In this document: one piece after another, positions 20,320 through 30,493 of the stretch | How the letters are laid out: each line of letters begins with the position of its first letter | Position numbering within the stretch: the first letter of the stretch is position 1 | Assembly: GCA_008690995.1 (NCBI GenBank) | Contig: VRMN01000015.1 | Coordinates: 186,001-250,000 of the forward strand | Direction of reading: 5' to 3' | DNA: 64,000 nt | DNA from: Porphyridium purpureum | Taxonomy: Eukaryota; Rhodophyta; Bangiophyceae; Porphyridiales; Porphyridiaceae | The notes under the pieces: generated by a model | What the model saw: the letters and a program-made list of their open reading frames with translations, nothing else | The model's database searches: none | What the model was told of the DNA's origin: nothing | Position numbers and translations under genes: made by a program

Positions 20320-20744
20320 CCAACACACTCTTGCCCTTCCTCTCTCCCTGCTCTCTCCGTTCCCTCTCCCTTCTCCAAACCGCGCGCCTTTTTTCCCTTC
20401 CTTCCCGGCGCAAACCAACAAACCAAATAAACCAAATAAACCAACAAACCAACAAACCAAACAAACCAAAAAAAAGCGCGCGCCGTTTGTGCGAGAAATC
20501 ACAAACCCGCGCCGAAAAATGATCGCTCGGCTCGCGGCGCGTGCGCTCAACCGGCGCCGCTGCCGCTGGCGCTGCTGCGTGCGTGCACACGCGCGTTTTG
20601 CGCGCGCTCGCCGCTTCCGGCGCAAACGGGTTATCGGTTACTCGCCGCTTGCTATAACATTGAGCGATCTGCACTAGGACGGAGGGCTGGGCGCACAAAG
20701 CGGTTCAACGACCAGGTGGGTTACACGGTCTGACGGTTTGGGTA

Positions 20745-20764
20745 GTGTACAGCGATGGGTACAC
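20745..20764. promoter_or_regulatory. GTGTAC-N8-GTACAC inverted repeat
   Basis: Variant of the recurrent GTAC dyad. Its core (GTACAGCGATG) also matches the array at 1037-1047. It sits 600 bp upstream of the BED-isochorismatase start, beyond the PRP19 stop. Confidence 0.4.
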
Positions 20765-20921
20765 GTGGGCGATGTAGAGGTGTGTGGGGGTGTCTATGTG
20801 GATGGCATCAGTTTGATAGAGGAATGGAACGGGGGTAGTAAAACGGCGGTGGTTTAGTATATGTGGCTGTGCGGGAGGTGTACAGGTGGGTGTTCGGTGG
20901 AGGGGACGGGTGTAGGGTTTT

Positions 20922-23096
20922 TCAGGGTGCGGGTGGTGGGGGTAGTGCAGAGAAGATGCAGAGCGTGGTGGTGGGTTGGTTGTGGTGGGGCTGGAGCTCC
21001 TGAAGCATGACGAGAGCGAGCCATGCCGCGTCTGGGCCCCAGCACACCGCGTGCGTGGTGTGTCGCGTCGAGATAGGTACCATGCCTGGGCGTCCGCCGG
21101 GTGTTGCGCTGCTGCTATCGCTACTGTGACTGCTGCTGCTGCTTGCGGTAGGTTTGGTCGCGGCGGGCTCTAAAGTCCTCAGGTTAAGCTTACAAAGGGC
21201 GCGGAGCTTCTTGCGGTGCGCAATTTCAAGCAGCACGGCGCTCGAGTCAAACACATTCGCCACGTACACGCCGGCATCGTCCAGGCAGAATGCGCGTCCG
21301 CGCGCTCGCGTGCCGGCGGGATCCATGTGGCCAGTCCACTCGGCTGTATCGCCCTTCCTGCCGTTAGCACCGCCGCCGGCGCCATGATTATCATGATTCG
21401 GTGCTTCATCCCATGTCCACTCGTTCTGGCACTTGATTTTGCGCAAGTCCAACAGCTGCACTCCACGCGTGGTCGACACAACACACTGATACCCGTTCTC
21501 CGAAAACTGCATCGTCCGCAGCGTGCCGCTCGCCGAGCCTGACTTTGACACAGATATGCATGCTATTTCTTCGAGCATGGACACGTCCCAGAGACGCAGT
21601 GTGTCGTCGTCGCATCCGAACCCAAGAAGTTTTCCATCCGGGTGAAACGATACGCTCACATACTTGACATTCTCTTTCTGACACAACTTGGCAACTCGAC
21701 GCGCTGGCTCGGACGCACGCATTAGCCACAATGTGCAGTGCCCTTTCACATCCACGACAGCAAGCAGCTCATTCGTCGGATTGACGGCCAAGTCACACAC
21801 CGGACCTTGGCTCGCGTTGGGTATGGACCTGTGGGACGTCACGCCCAGGTCATTACTGTCATTCCTTTGCGCGGAGAGCTGCAAGAAGACAACCGAACCG
21901 TTCGAAAGGCCAATCATGAGCTGACTGCGGGAAAGTACGTGCGACGCCATACTGGACACGCTCGCGCCGTCTGACCATACATCGATAGATCGATGAAAGG
22001 CACCTAGCTCGACCTGTTCGAGATGTTGCGCGTCCACCAGATAAACTTGGATCTTTCCTGCGCACACGCTGCTTCCTAGCGCGATGTATACATTGTGACC
22101 CACCACAATCTGAGCACTGAAATCATATCTTCCTGGAATGTCCGCTTTGGCGGACGGCGCAAATGCTGTCACGTGATCGGCCCGCGTGAGCGAGTCGGGA
22201 AGCTTCCTGGCGCGGCGAGCTTCCATGAGTTCGTCATGTTTGATCGAAATACTGTTAAGAAGCGCCTCGGGCAGTGTTGCGATTTGGCTGGGCTCAATCC
22301 CCGCATCCTCTGTGTGCATCCCTTGTGGCTGCAATTGCGGTGAAGGCAATGCTTCTTCGTGCTCTTGTTCTTGAGCATCTGATCGCTCTGCAGGCATCTT
22401 TCCTAGTTCACGTTCTGGACGTTCCGGTGACACACCCGGCGGAGACCGTGGCATAAAGGCAGGTTTTTTGTTAAATGGTCCTTCTTGCTGCACAGAGCCC
22501 AGTGGAGCATCACGCTCTAGCTTGCGCTTTTCTCCCAGGCTTCCATTCGAGTTTGCGTTCAGCGCGAGAGGAGCTTGAGGCACGTCGCCTCGGAGCAATG
22601 CGTCTCGCGCAGCGAGCGCGTTGTCGCGCTCCCTGACAAGTCTGGCGATCACGCGCAGCGCGGCGTCCTTTTCAAACAGTGCGGTAGCAAGTTGCTTTTG
22701 CAGCATATCGAGCTGCTCCCTGTGCGCATGGGCTTCCAGCATCATCGCGTCCCATTCAGACTGGAGCGTTCTTAGAAGCTGCGGCAGCGATCCGCTCGCC
22801 ACGGTTCTCGGCGGGACCACCGATGGCACCATCAGTTCTGCATACGGCTCTTGCTGCTGCTGATACGGATGCTGATGATGATTTTCGTCCGACCCGCCCG
22901 CATGACCTATGCCACTCGACGAGCTCGACTGTCGGACTGCAATTAGCTCGCTAGTCTCCATGCGCTCGTTCGTGTGCGGACACAGCCCGCCAGACGCCGC
23001 CAGGTGCTTCATGATAAGGCGCTTCTCGTAAACATGTCCCGTGCGCTTGGACACCACGGGCTCCTGCGTCAGCGCCCCGCTGATTGAGCAGAACAT
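20922..23096 (-). CDS. PRP19: Pre-mRNA-processing factor 19 (PRP19), U-box E3 ligase and spliceosome component
   Basis: A 724-residue protein with the full PRP19 architecture. A U-box lies at 1-56 (MFCSISGALTQEPVVS, Y-E-K-R-L-I). The PRP19 tetramerisation/coiled-coil block is at ~102-170 (LLRTLQSEWDAMMLE, HREQL, EKDAALRVIARL). A variable linker leads to a C-terminal WD40 propeller (~340-690), with repeats such as YVSVSFHPDGKLLGFGCDDDTLRLWD. PRP19 is the scaffold of the NineTeen complex that activates the spliceosome and ubiquitylates PRP3. It is ~200 residues longer than human PRPF19 (504), mainly through the linker and a C-terminal extension. The ATG at 23096 is the canonical U-box start; an in-frame GTG upstream is ignored. 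It is head-to-head with the JmjC gene. Confidence 0.93.
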   Translation of the reverse strand: MFCSISGALTQEPVVSKRTGHVYEKRLIMKHLAASGGLCPHTNERMETSELIAVRQSSSSSGIGHAGGSDENHHQHPYQQQQEPYAELMVPSVVPPRTVASGSLPQLLRTLQSEWDAMMLEAHAHREQLDMLQKQLATALFEKDAALRVIARLVRERDNALAARDALLRGDVPQAPLALNANSNGSLGEKRKLERDAPLGSVQQEGPFNKKPAFMPRSPPGVSPERPERELGKMPAERSDAQEQEHEEALPSPQLQPQGMHTEDAGIEPSQIATLPEALLNSISIKHDELMEARRARKLPDSLTRADHVTAFAPSAKADIPGRYDFSAQIVVGHNVYIALGSSVCAGKIQVYLVDAQHLEQVELGAFHRSIDVWSDGASVSSMASHVLSRSQLMIGLSNGSVVFLQLSAQRNDSNDLGVTSHRSIPNASQGPVCDLAVNPTNELLAVVDVKGHCTLWLMRASEPARRVAKLCQKENVKYVSVSFHPDGKLLGFGCDDDTLRLWDVSMLEEIACISVSKSGSASGTLRTMQFSENGYQCVVSTTRGVQLLDLRKIKCQNEWTWDEAPNHDNHGAGGGANGRKGDTAEWTGHMDPAGTRARGRAFCLDDAGVYVANVFDSSAVLLEIAHRKKLRALCKLNLRTLEPAATKPTASSSSSHSSDSSSATPGGRPGMVPISTRHTTHAVCWGPDAAWLALVMLQELQPHHNQPTTTLCIFSALPPPPAP

Positions 23097-23182
23097 CGTA
23101 ACGATTCCTCTCGCCCGCACACACGAAACGTTGCGCGGCCTGCGTCGTTTCGTGCTTCACAAGCGAGCGCGAACAAGTCTCG
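23097..23182. promoter_or_regulatory. 86 bp bidirectional promoter between PRP19 and the JmjC gene
   Basis: The two divergent ATGs are only 86 bp apart, so both genes must share core promoter DNA. I see no TATA box and no GTAC dyad in it. Confidence 0.5.
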
Positions 23183-26062
23183 ATGGAAGTAGACGGCTCT
23201 AGCGATGTTGAAGTGGTGAGTGAGTCGCTGGTGAACGCAACACGCCGGCGCAATCGGCCGCGGGAAGCTCAAAATGTGCGACGTACCGGGAAAAGGCGAA
23301 GTACCAGGCGAACGCCATCCCCTGCGCGCTACCTACATGCGATGCAGCCGCACGGCACAGGCTCTGGGCCTACGGGAGGAGCTGCTCAAGGCGTGCTCCC
23401 AGCGTCGGTGGAACCCAACCGCACTCAGCAGGGAAGGAACGTGGATGTTTTGTTTCTAAACGGCGAGAACCACATGCCGACTCTTGCTGAGCAGAACAAA
23501 CACCCTGCAAACAAAGCCGTCCAACCGGTCCTAGCGAGAAACGCGAGGGGGAGAAACGTGCAAGACGAGCTGATTGGCTTCTCCACTCCCTTTCGTAGTT
23601 CTCAGCTTGGTGCGGGCAGTTCTTTTATCCCTGTCGAACGGCGCGTCTCGTCGCCAGTATCGCAACACTTGAAATCTGATTCTGCGATCCTCAGCGACAG
23701 GACGCTTGGCGAGCAGACGGATGCTCCAAGCGGAGATGTCACGAAGGACGCACATCTGGAATGCGATCGCGCTTTTCTTAATCGCGTGTCACATAAACCT
23801 GCTGTTCCTGAACAGGCACCCAAGCCAGAGGCAATGCAGACGGCAACTCCGATGGCACAGAAAGTCGAGACGACGTTCTCATTCAAGGAAGTCCAGTGGG
23901 TGCATGTGACGAAGCACGGCATTCTGTGTCTGCATTGTATGGCACTTTCGCGAAATGGCCTCATACCAGACGAAGCAGTTCTCCGTATCCTCCATGTATG
24001 CGCACAACGACAACAAAAAGTGGTGCACGATGATCAACTTGTGGAACTAGACAAGCACAGGCGGGCAGCCTGCATGCGTTTGTACGGAGTTGAGTGCATA
24101 CCTCTTACTGTGCAGCAAGAGTTCAATGATAACATCAGAGACGTCATCTCTTTAGAACAAGACCCTACTGTGCGGCTCAGAATCCCGGGCTTTTATCCGC
24201 CGATTCACGCCTGTGACACCAACGTGGGAGCCAAATTCAGTCATCAGGCTCGCAGCGAATGTACTCAGGCCGACCTGGATGCAGTGCCGGACGCGCCCAC
24301 ATTTTACCCGTCGGAAGCAGAGTTTGCCGATCCCGCCAAGTACCTAACTCTAGTGAGCGCACTTGCCAAACAGTTCGGCATTTGCAAAATTGTGCCACCG
24401 GACTCATGGCACAGGCGCAAAGGAGCGAGCAAAGTGTCGCGGGAGTGGAACATCAAAACCTGTATTCAACCGATTCATGAGCTTATGCACCGCGATGAAA
24501 AGAAAAATAACACCTTTGGGTACGAGGAGAGCGAGATGTGCACGGTGCGCAAGTTCGAAGAAGCTGCCAATGTGTATCAGCAGCTGTTCCTTCAGCAGCA
24601 TTATTCGAGCAAATGTAGTGGGTCTGGCACGATGCCCGAATCGCCGTCATCGCCGCACTCACCACGTTCGCGCGTGGCTCAAAACTTCGGAGAGCAGCTG
24701 GCGTTCTACGAGAAAAAGTATTGGGATATCGTTTCGGGCGCACCGTCTTCTCTTTGGCCGACACAGCCCCAACCAATGTACACATTGTACGCCAACGACA
24801 TGGACTCCAACACCGTGTACGACGTGAATTTAGAGTATGGCGGCCCGCGTCCAAGGAGTGACCCATGGAACTTGAATACGTTGTCTCAGTCGAACCGAAT
24901 GCTTCTGTCCTTCATTGCAAGATTCTGTACAGATGTGAATCTAAGTGGCGTCGCGCAGCCGTGGATTTATTTCGGCATGCTCTTCTCGACCTTTTGCTGG
25001 CATACGGAAGATAACTACTTATTCAGTATCAACTGCTTGCATGAAGGAAGCAGCAAGTTTTGGTACGGTGTGCCTGGCTGGGGGCCTCAGCAACCAGAGC
25101 TTGCGTTTGAACGCGCATTTTACTCGGTACATAGTCAGAAGGCGAAGCACGATCATGCGAACATTCTTTACGACTTGCGTACCATGATTAGTCCTGCACA
25201 GTTGCGTGAGCACAACGTGCCTGTGTATCGACTGGTGCAACACGCTGGTGAAATTGTGGTCACACTCCCGCACGCGTATCATTCTGGATTTTCGACGGGC
25301 TTCAATTGCGCCGAGGCCGTCAACTTTGCCTTGCCCTGCTGGTTTGTTTACGGTGTGCGAAGTGAAACGCGATACAAGAAATGGCGAAAAGAGCCCGTCT
25401 TTAGCACGCAGCTGCTGATGTACCTTGCATTTCGAGCCAACGGTGATGCTGCGCTGAGAGACATGATGATCTCGAAGACGGAGCTGACGTATATTCAGGA
25501 CCAATTTGCCTGTGTCATCGAGAACGAAAGAGTGCAGCGCGCAGAGTGCCGAAAGCTTGGGCTCGTGTCACGATCAGAGCACCTGATTCAGGATGACGCG
25601 GTGAACCGCGTATGCATGCATTGCCAACAACCGTGTGACTTTAGTGCAGTCCGAATCGTCCTTCCAATAAGCGATGATAGTGACAGCGGTGCGAGTAGCT
25701 CGCGTGTGGGTAAGAGTACAACCACGTCGCGGGCTTCCTATTTATGTCTGGAACATGCGCTCCGTTTTCGAGATTTCGAAGGCGAAGGTGAGCTCGCCGA
25801 GTACGTCACTTTACAGGAGCTCGAAAGTGTTCTCGTGCGAATGCGCACGTACGTTGCCGATGCGCGTCCTCCGCTCACGGTGGGAGCCAGGACTTTTAGC
25901 CACAACGGTGTCCTTGGCGTCACACCCAAGTCGGATCGCGTGTGTCTTGCATGCGTATCTTCAGCGGCAGGGACTGATGTTAGAGGGAAAATTACGGACC
26001 CACCCTGGGAGTCTTCCTTTGGGGTGCAGGAACTTCTGCGAGAAGTTCTTGAGAGACCATAA
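23183..26062 (+). CDS. JmjN-JmjC-C5HC2 histone lysine demethylase, KDM5/JMJ14-like
   Basis: A 959-residue nuclear protein. Residues 1-220 are basic and disordered (NLS-like NATRRRNRPRE near 20). JmjN lies at ~373-411 (TFYPSEAEFADPAKYL). The JmjC domain at ~590-730 keeps the Fe(II) ligands H607-x-E609 (CWHTEDNYLFSIN) and H700 (AYHSGFSTGFN). A C5HC2 zinc finger spans ~812-870 (VCMHCQQPCDF ... LCLEHALRFRD). JmjN-JmjC-C5HC2 is the core of H3K4me3/me2 demethylases; unlike animal KDM5 there is no ARID or PHD finger, and unlike plant JMJ14 no FYRN/FYRC. A cysteine- and charged-residue-rich stretch (~235-330, LCLHCMALSRNGL) before JmjN is unrecognised. The single exon starts at an ATG right beside the PRP19 promoter. 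H3K4 specificity is inferred from domain order. Confidence 0.88.
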   Translation: MEVDGSSDVEVVSESLVNATRRRNRPREAQNVRRTGKRRSTRRTPSPARYLHAMQPHGTGSGPTGGAAQGVLPASVEPNRTQQGRNVDVLFLNGENHMPTLAEQNKHPANKAVQPVLARNARGRNVQDELIGFSTPFRSSQLGAGSSFIPVERRVSSPVSQHLKSDSAILSDRTLGEQTDAPSGDVTKDAHLECDRAFLNRVSHKPAVPEQAPKPEAMQTATPMAQKVETTFSFKEVQWVHVTKHGILCLHCMALSRNGLIPDEAVLRILHVCAQRQQKVVHDDQLVELDKHRRAACMRLYGVECIPLTVQQEFNDNIRDVISLEQDPTVRLRIPGFYPPIHACDTNVGAKFSHQARSECTQADLDAVPDAPTFYPSEAEFADPAKYLTLVSALAKQFGICKIVPPDSWHRRKGASKVSREWNIKTCIQPIHELMHRDEKKNNTFGYEESEMCTVRKFEEAANVYQQLFLQQHYSSKCSGSGTMPESPSSPHSPRSRVAQNFGEQLAFYEKKYWDIVSGAPSSLWPTQPQPMYTLYANDMDSNTVYDVNLEYGGPRPRSDPWNLNTLSQSNRMLLSFIARFCTDVNLSGVAQPWIYFGMLFSTFCWHTEDNYLFSINCLHEGSSKFWYGVPGWGPQQPELAFERAFYSVHSQKAKHDHANILYDLRTMISPAQLREHNVPVYRLVQHAGEIVVTLPHAYHSGFSTGFNCAEAVNFALPCWFVYGVRSETRYKKWRKEPVFSTQLLMYLAFRANGDAALRDMMISKTELTYIQDQFACVIENERVQRAECRKLGLVSRSEHLIQDDAVNRVCMHCQQPCDFSAVRIVLPISDDSDSGASSSRVGKSTTTSRASYLCLEHALRFRDFEGEGELAEYVTLQELESVLVRMRTYVADARPPLTVGARTFSHNGVLGVTPKSDRVCLACVSSAAGTDVRGKITDPPWESSFGVQELLREVLERP

Positions 26063-27949
26063 TTGGCTTGCGGTGGTCGCGAGTCAGAACCTGACAGTGG
26101 TGAGGTGTTGTAGTACATTAAGAATGGTTGATGGAATGGGCGGCGTACGCGTGGCGTGGTGCAAAGAAATTACCGCCCAGACGCGCAAAAGCAGGCCATT
26201 CGATTTGGGTGACAAGATTGCGTGCAGGCTTTTTGCATCTGAGCAGCGCGCATCGGCTAGACGTACCGGCCTCGCAAGAATCACTCGCAGGTACCTGCGC
26301 ACGGTCCTTGAAATGGGCACGGCCACATCCGGCTGTCGCGTTCGGCTTTGTTCGGGGAATGTTGTGCGCGAAACTCCCTGGACTGCAGAACGAAAAGTCG
26401 CCGACTTTGTCTGGGCGAGATCGAACATCCGCGCACGGCGGAAAAGCAGACACATGTGGGGCGCCAAGTCGCTGCATCTTGGCCAGGTGCGCGGGATTTA
26501 ATGTATTTCATCATCTCGTCGCGGCGCTTCCAGGGATTGCAACTTCGTCCGCTCCGTCTCTCGCTCATGCGGTTTCTGAATATTGCAATTGTAGGGAACG
26601 GCGTGTTTTGACTGTTCCCCAATCCCTTGTGGATGTTTCGAAATGTGAGGGGAGAAGAAGGGAACGGTCTTTCTGTGTCGGCTGCGCTAGAGGGAACTTC
26701 GGGGAAAGAGCCCAGGTAAGGCGCGGGAAGTTGGAGAAGGTGCCTGACGGGAGAACAAAGGGAAGGGCATACGCTGCACAGCACAACGTATCGGGTGGGA
26801 ACGAAGAGCGCAGCGGAGGGGGAAAGAGGGAAGGGAGAGAAGAAGCGAAGAGGAGTCAGGATCCCTCTACGGAAAAGAAAGGGTAAACACCGTGTCACCT
26901 CTCCGTTTCATTTTCTGCACCGAATGGCACCCCGGCGTAACTGTGTACTCGTCATTCGAATTCGATCTGCGTAATGTCGTGAGTGCGACTCGGTGGTGGA
27001 AATCAAGCGTCTACTTTTCCAAAGGATTGGTCCGAACTTCTGAAGTTTCGTCACACTTTGGCAACGGCGAAAACAGACCCATCAAGTTCGGAAAGTAGTT
27101 GGCGACGGTGTTTGACGAATCCGTGGGATCGTGAGGTTAAACGATTAGATAGCGTGATAGTTGAGCCATATTCTAAATAAAATGTTATGCCTATATATTC
27201 TTGGACACTGAACAGACAATGCTTGTATTTTTATCGTGTCAGCCGAAGGCGACTGCAGGAATCGAAACTTGCCAGTAGAGAAGCATGCGCCAGTACGTCA
27301 GCTGCTTGATTCTATGCTTTGGGAAATTCTGTGCCTCACCACTGGACTAAGCTATTGCAATGTCTGTAAAAATGGTCGAAGATGAAATCTACTGGCCGCG
27401 TCCTAGACAAAGGATTAGCATTGAAAGCATATACTACGAGAGTTGAGCGGCATGAGGCGCATAAACAAGTTTGACGTCAGGGATTCAATACTGGTTCGAA
27501 AGTTAGTCGGAGAAAGGTGCCTCGGTAGTTCTATAAAATAGTTTCAGATTTGACGAGGAAAACAGACTGGCCTTTAAGCATTCTCGCCCGATATATGTAG
27601 ACGAGACGGAAGACACTGCCATGAGAAGACATCTTGGCGATTTCAGATGCCTCTCGCCGTGTTGTTTTAGATTCCATGAATCCCAAATTTCATTGTTGTT
27701 CGGTCCTATTTTCGACATGTCCCTTAACATCATTCTTTCAGGGGTAAGCAACAAACATGTTCCCGCTCTACGCTAAGCTTCCTTGCGTGCGACATAAGAA
27801 TAATGTTAACAATCGCAGTCCTCTGAGCTCACGCTATGCGAATAGCATCATCCGACATGAACCTGCCTGTGTACCGATCGGGTACTGAAATCAAAAATGG
27901 CAGAGTATTAATTCATCTTTGTCTTCGAACGTGTTGACGATTCCATCGC
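26063..27949. other. Intergenic, AT-richer DNA without a recognised gene
   Basis: It holds the JmjC 3' flank (an AATAAA-like sequence near 27176). GC content falls after ~26.9 kb, as in the other repeat blocks, which suggests decayed mobile DNA. Open frames here show no domain signatures. Confidence 0.4.
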
Positions 27950-28280
27950 TGATTTATGGACATCATGACGGGTAAGACGCACGGCACCCACGATTTCAAG
28001 GGAAGCGCCAATGGACTGGGGCTGCTACATCACAGAGACATTCTGAGGTGAAAGTAAGTCACGTCAGACTAAAAGGACATGGTACTTGTGAGTATGGAAT
28101 TGATTTTATGGAGCGCGTCGCTTGGGGCAGCGGATATGCCCTTTTTCTATCAAGCACCAACACTACCTGGGTGTCTTAAGGCTGGTGACCAGCACATGTT
28201 TTCTACGTCAATCGTCTTGTATTCGTCTTCCGGCATCCGCAATCCCGAACGTTCTGCAGGTAGCAGCTCAAATTAAACAC
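27950..28280 (+). mobile_element. Possible Ty3/gypsy integrase relic
   Basis: Short, broken stretch with a faint resemblance to the integrase core of Ty3/gypsy elements. Old and many breaks. Low confidence. Confidence 0.25.
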
Positions 28281-28806
28281 GACATGGCCATCTCCAGCCT
28301 TCTTTGGAAAGCCTTGAAAAACAGCCCACAGTAGTCTACACCCGGCCAACTGCTGTCCTTCGGATTGATACGGTCAAATTGTCAAAGCTTGTGCTTGTCT
28401 TGATTTTGAGGTTTACTTCATCCTTTCTGCCTTGAACCTTTCATACCTAGGCCTGGCTTTTCTCGCTTACTGCAGTTCTACATTGAAGTTTTAGTACTCT
28501 CTTGTCATGATCGCTCATGAACACCGGCTTTTCCCGCTTGCCCTGTCTACCGTTTTGCGGTTTATCACTTTGTCGGGCAGCTGATAAACCGCAACGCTTC
28601 GCATCCTTTTGCCAGGTCGCGGTCCTCCGCGAGTCACGACGTTACTTGCCCCTGCCCCACAGCCGCGCAGCCATGGAGCCCGAAACCATACTCCAATCCT
28701 GCTGGCCCCATTGGCCCTTCTTGTTTTGCAAGCTAGCTTCCGCGCCGTCAACGATGCGATTCAGTCCCTTACGTAATCCCGCTTTGGAATCCTTGCTCTG
28801 TAGACG

Positions 28807-28925
28807 GTGGCCAGAAAAAAGGACAAGGGAGCGCCGGTAGGATTGTGGTGTAGGTCCTCCTTTGGTAGGGCCGAGTAGGGTGCGGCGCCACGAAGAGGGC
28901 TGCGGATTGCGCGGCATGCATAATG
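28807..28925 (+). repeat. Dispersed LTR-like repeat R3
   Basis: It shares ACGGTGGCCAGA near its start and TTGCGCGGCATG near its end with 11858-11975, where the segment is embedded in repeat R2. A TATATAAAG follows at about 28988. Probably part of a solitary terminal repeat. Confidence 0.4.
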
Positions 28926-29856
28926 TGTACTTTTTTGTGACCTGTTCTGCTCAAGAACACGCGTGAGCCGGTATGTCCTATGCTAGTATATAAAGCCTGG
29001 CGATCACGGCAGCAATCCTTCGACATGACTGTCATTCGACATCATTCATTCTTCATTATGCGACTTCAGAGGAGCATTGTTAAAATCAAAATTTGAAACC
29101 AGGAATGATGCTGCGGAACAATACGTGGACGAACCAGAGTGGTTGTACGTCAGGAATCGCTTTCAAATTTGACGCCCAGAAATTTATTTTCGTTCACCGA
29201 TTTTACACTCCAAATGATGTTTATTACGTCACTGGCCCGTGATGAAGCAGCCGACGAGACGATCCTAGCAAGGAAAGAAGAAGCATGCGAGCAACTCCTC
29301 GCTCACATGATAACAAAGGAGTTTGAATGATGAGCTACTTCTTAGTGCCCAATACTTTACCCAGCGTACTCGGTACTATTTCAGATGTTGCGAGAGAAAC
29401 TAGGATTGAGTGTAAAGTCGGAGTGTGCGGAAGCAGCTTTCCAGTCATCGTGCGCATTGCGTCTTAGCTGTTGAGTGCCACGCAGCATGAAACGGAAAGA
29501 TGGTAATTTTTACCCTTTTTTCCGAAACAGAGATGAGAGCAGCGTCAATGACCGTGTACCACGAGCCCAGAACAAAAGCTATTTTGAAAATCTATTCTGG
29601 GTGCATAATCCTAGATCACGTAGATTAGGAGTAGGAGTGATGACTTACACGATGTCGAAACTGCACTCTTCGTGTTGAGGTACAAACACACGTGTAAGTC
29701 ATCACTACCCAACCCGTTGCTGATCTTTCTCTCTCCCTCTGTGGCTTGACCACGTGTGCACGAATGCGTAACTGCGATAAGTGGACGGTGAAGTTTGTCC
29801 AAGGACACAAACACACGCAGAGGGAGAGAGAAGAAAAAGCGCTCGCGCGCGCGCGA
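28926..29856. other. Non-genic DNA before the minisatellite
   Basis: An inverted repeat of about 15 bp sits near 29632-29710 (AGTGATGACTTACACG and its complement around CGTGTAAGTCATCACT), a potential hairpin. No gene is recognised. Confidence 0.35.
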
Positions 29857-30100
29857 AGACACACACGCGCACACACACGCGCACACACACGCACGCACGA
29901 GCACACACGAGCACACACGAGCACGCACGAGCACGCACGAGCACGCACAAGCACACACGAGCACACACGAGCACGCACGAGCACGCACGAGTACGCAAAA
30001 GAATGTGTACGCGAACGGACACGCGCACGGACACGCGCACGGACACGCGCACGGACACGCGCACGGACACGCGCACGCACACGCGCACGCAGACACACAA
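29857..30100 (+). repeat. Minisatellite of ACACGCGC and CACGAGCA units
   Basis: About 245 bp of tandem purine/pyrimidine-alternating repeats: first ACACACGCGC units, then ~12 copies of a GAGCAC(A/G)CAC 10-mer, then five copies of the 12-mer ACACGCGCACGG. All frames stay open by composition, giving His/Thr/Arg-rich or Cys/Val/Arg-rich frames that are not genes. The alternating GC/CA content is prone to Z-DNA. Confidence 0.9.
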
Positions 30101-30493
30101 ATTCGAAGAAGCATACGTCCATGTATCAACTCAGACGCCCAGGCTCACACAAGCAAACAGACGCACCAGTGGACACGCGCTTGCATGCACATACTCGCCT
30201 GCTTGCATCCATGCTGGGTTAGACTCGTAGGCTGGGATCTTTCGCTCGCGCTCGCAAGCAAGCAACCACACAGTCACCCGCTGTCGGAACGTACCCATGC
30301 GCACACGCATGCGCACAAGCTCGAGTACACAGGCTTCGTCCGTTGCTCCCCAATCACCAATCGTTCGTCATACCCCAGACTGAGTAGATTGCTTGCATCT
30401 CTTTATGGAAAGCACCGAGACCATGAAGTCGCCAACGGCTGGACATCGACAAGCGCAAGGAACCTGGGTTCTTGTTCTTGTCCAGTTCCCAGT

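Larger units (their letters stand above)
20146..20921. other. Promoter region of the BED-isochorismatase gene
   Basis: It contains a CA microsatellite (20297-20319), an imperfect AAACCAA/AAATAAACC tandem tract at about 20408-20470, and the GTGTAC/GTACAC inverted repeat at 20745-20764. It also holds the 3' flank of PRP19. No gene is seen. Confidence 0.5.

Noticed and set aside
18862-20430. 522-codon open frame on the plus strand
   Set aside because: Antisense shadow of the BED-isochorismatase gene. Its His/Arg-rich composition mirrors the GC-rich codons of the real gene, and it shows no domain.
26128-26898. Overlapping 252- and 205-codon frames after the JmjC gene
   Set aside because: No motif, no leader, and both strands equally open, as expected for GC-rich DNA.
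29857-30100. CRISPR-like array
   Set aside because: Contiguous short units without spacers, in a eukaryotic genome.
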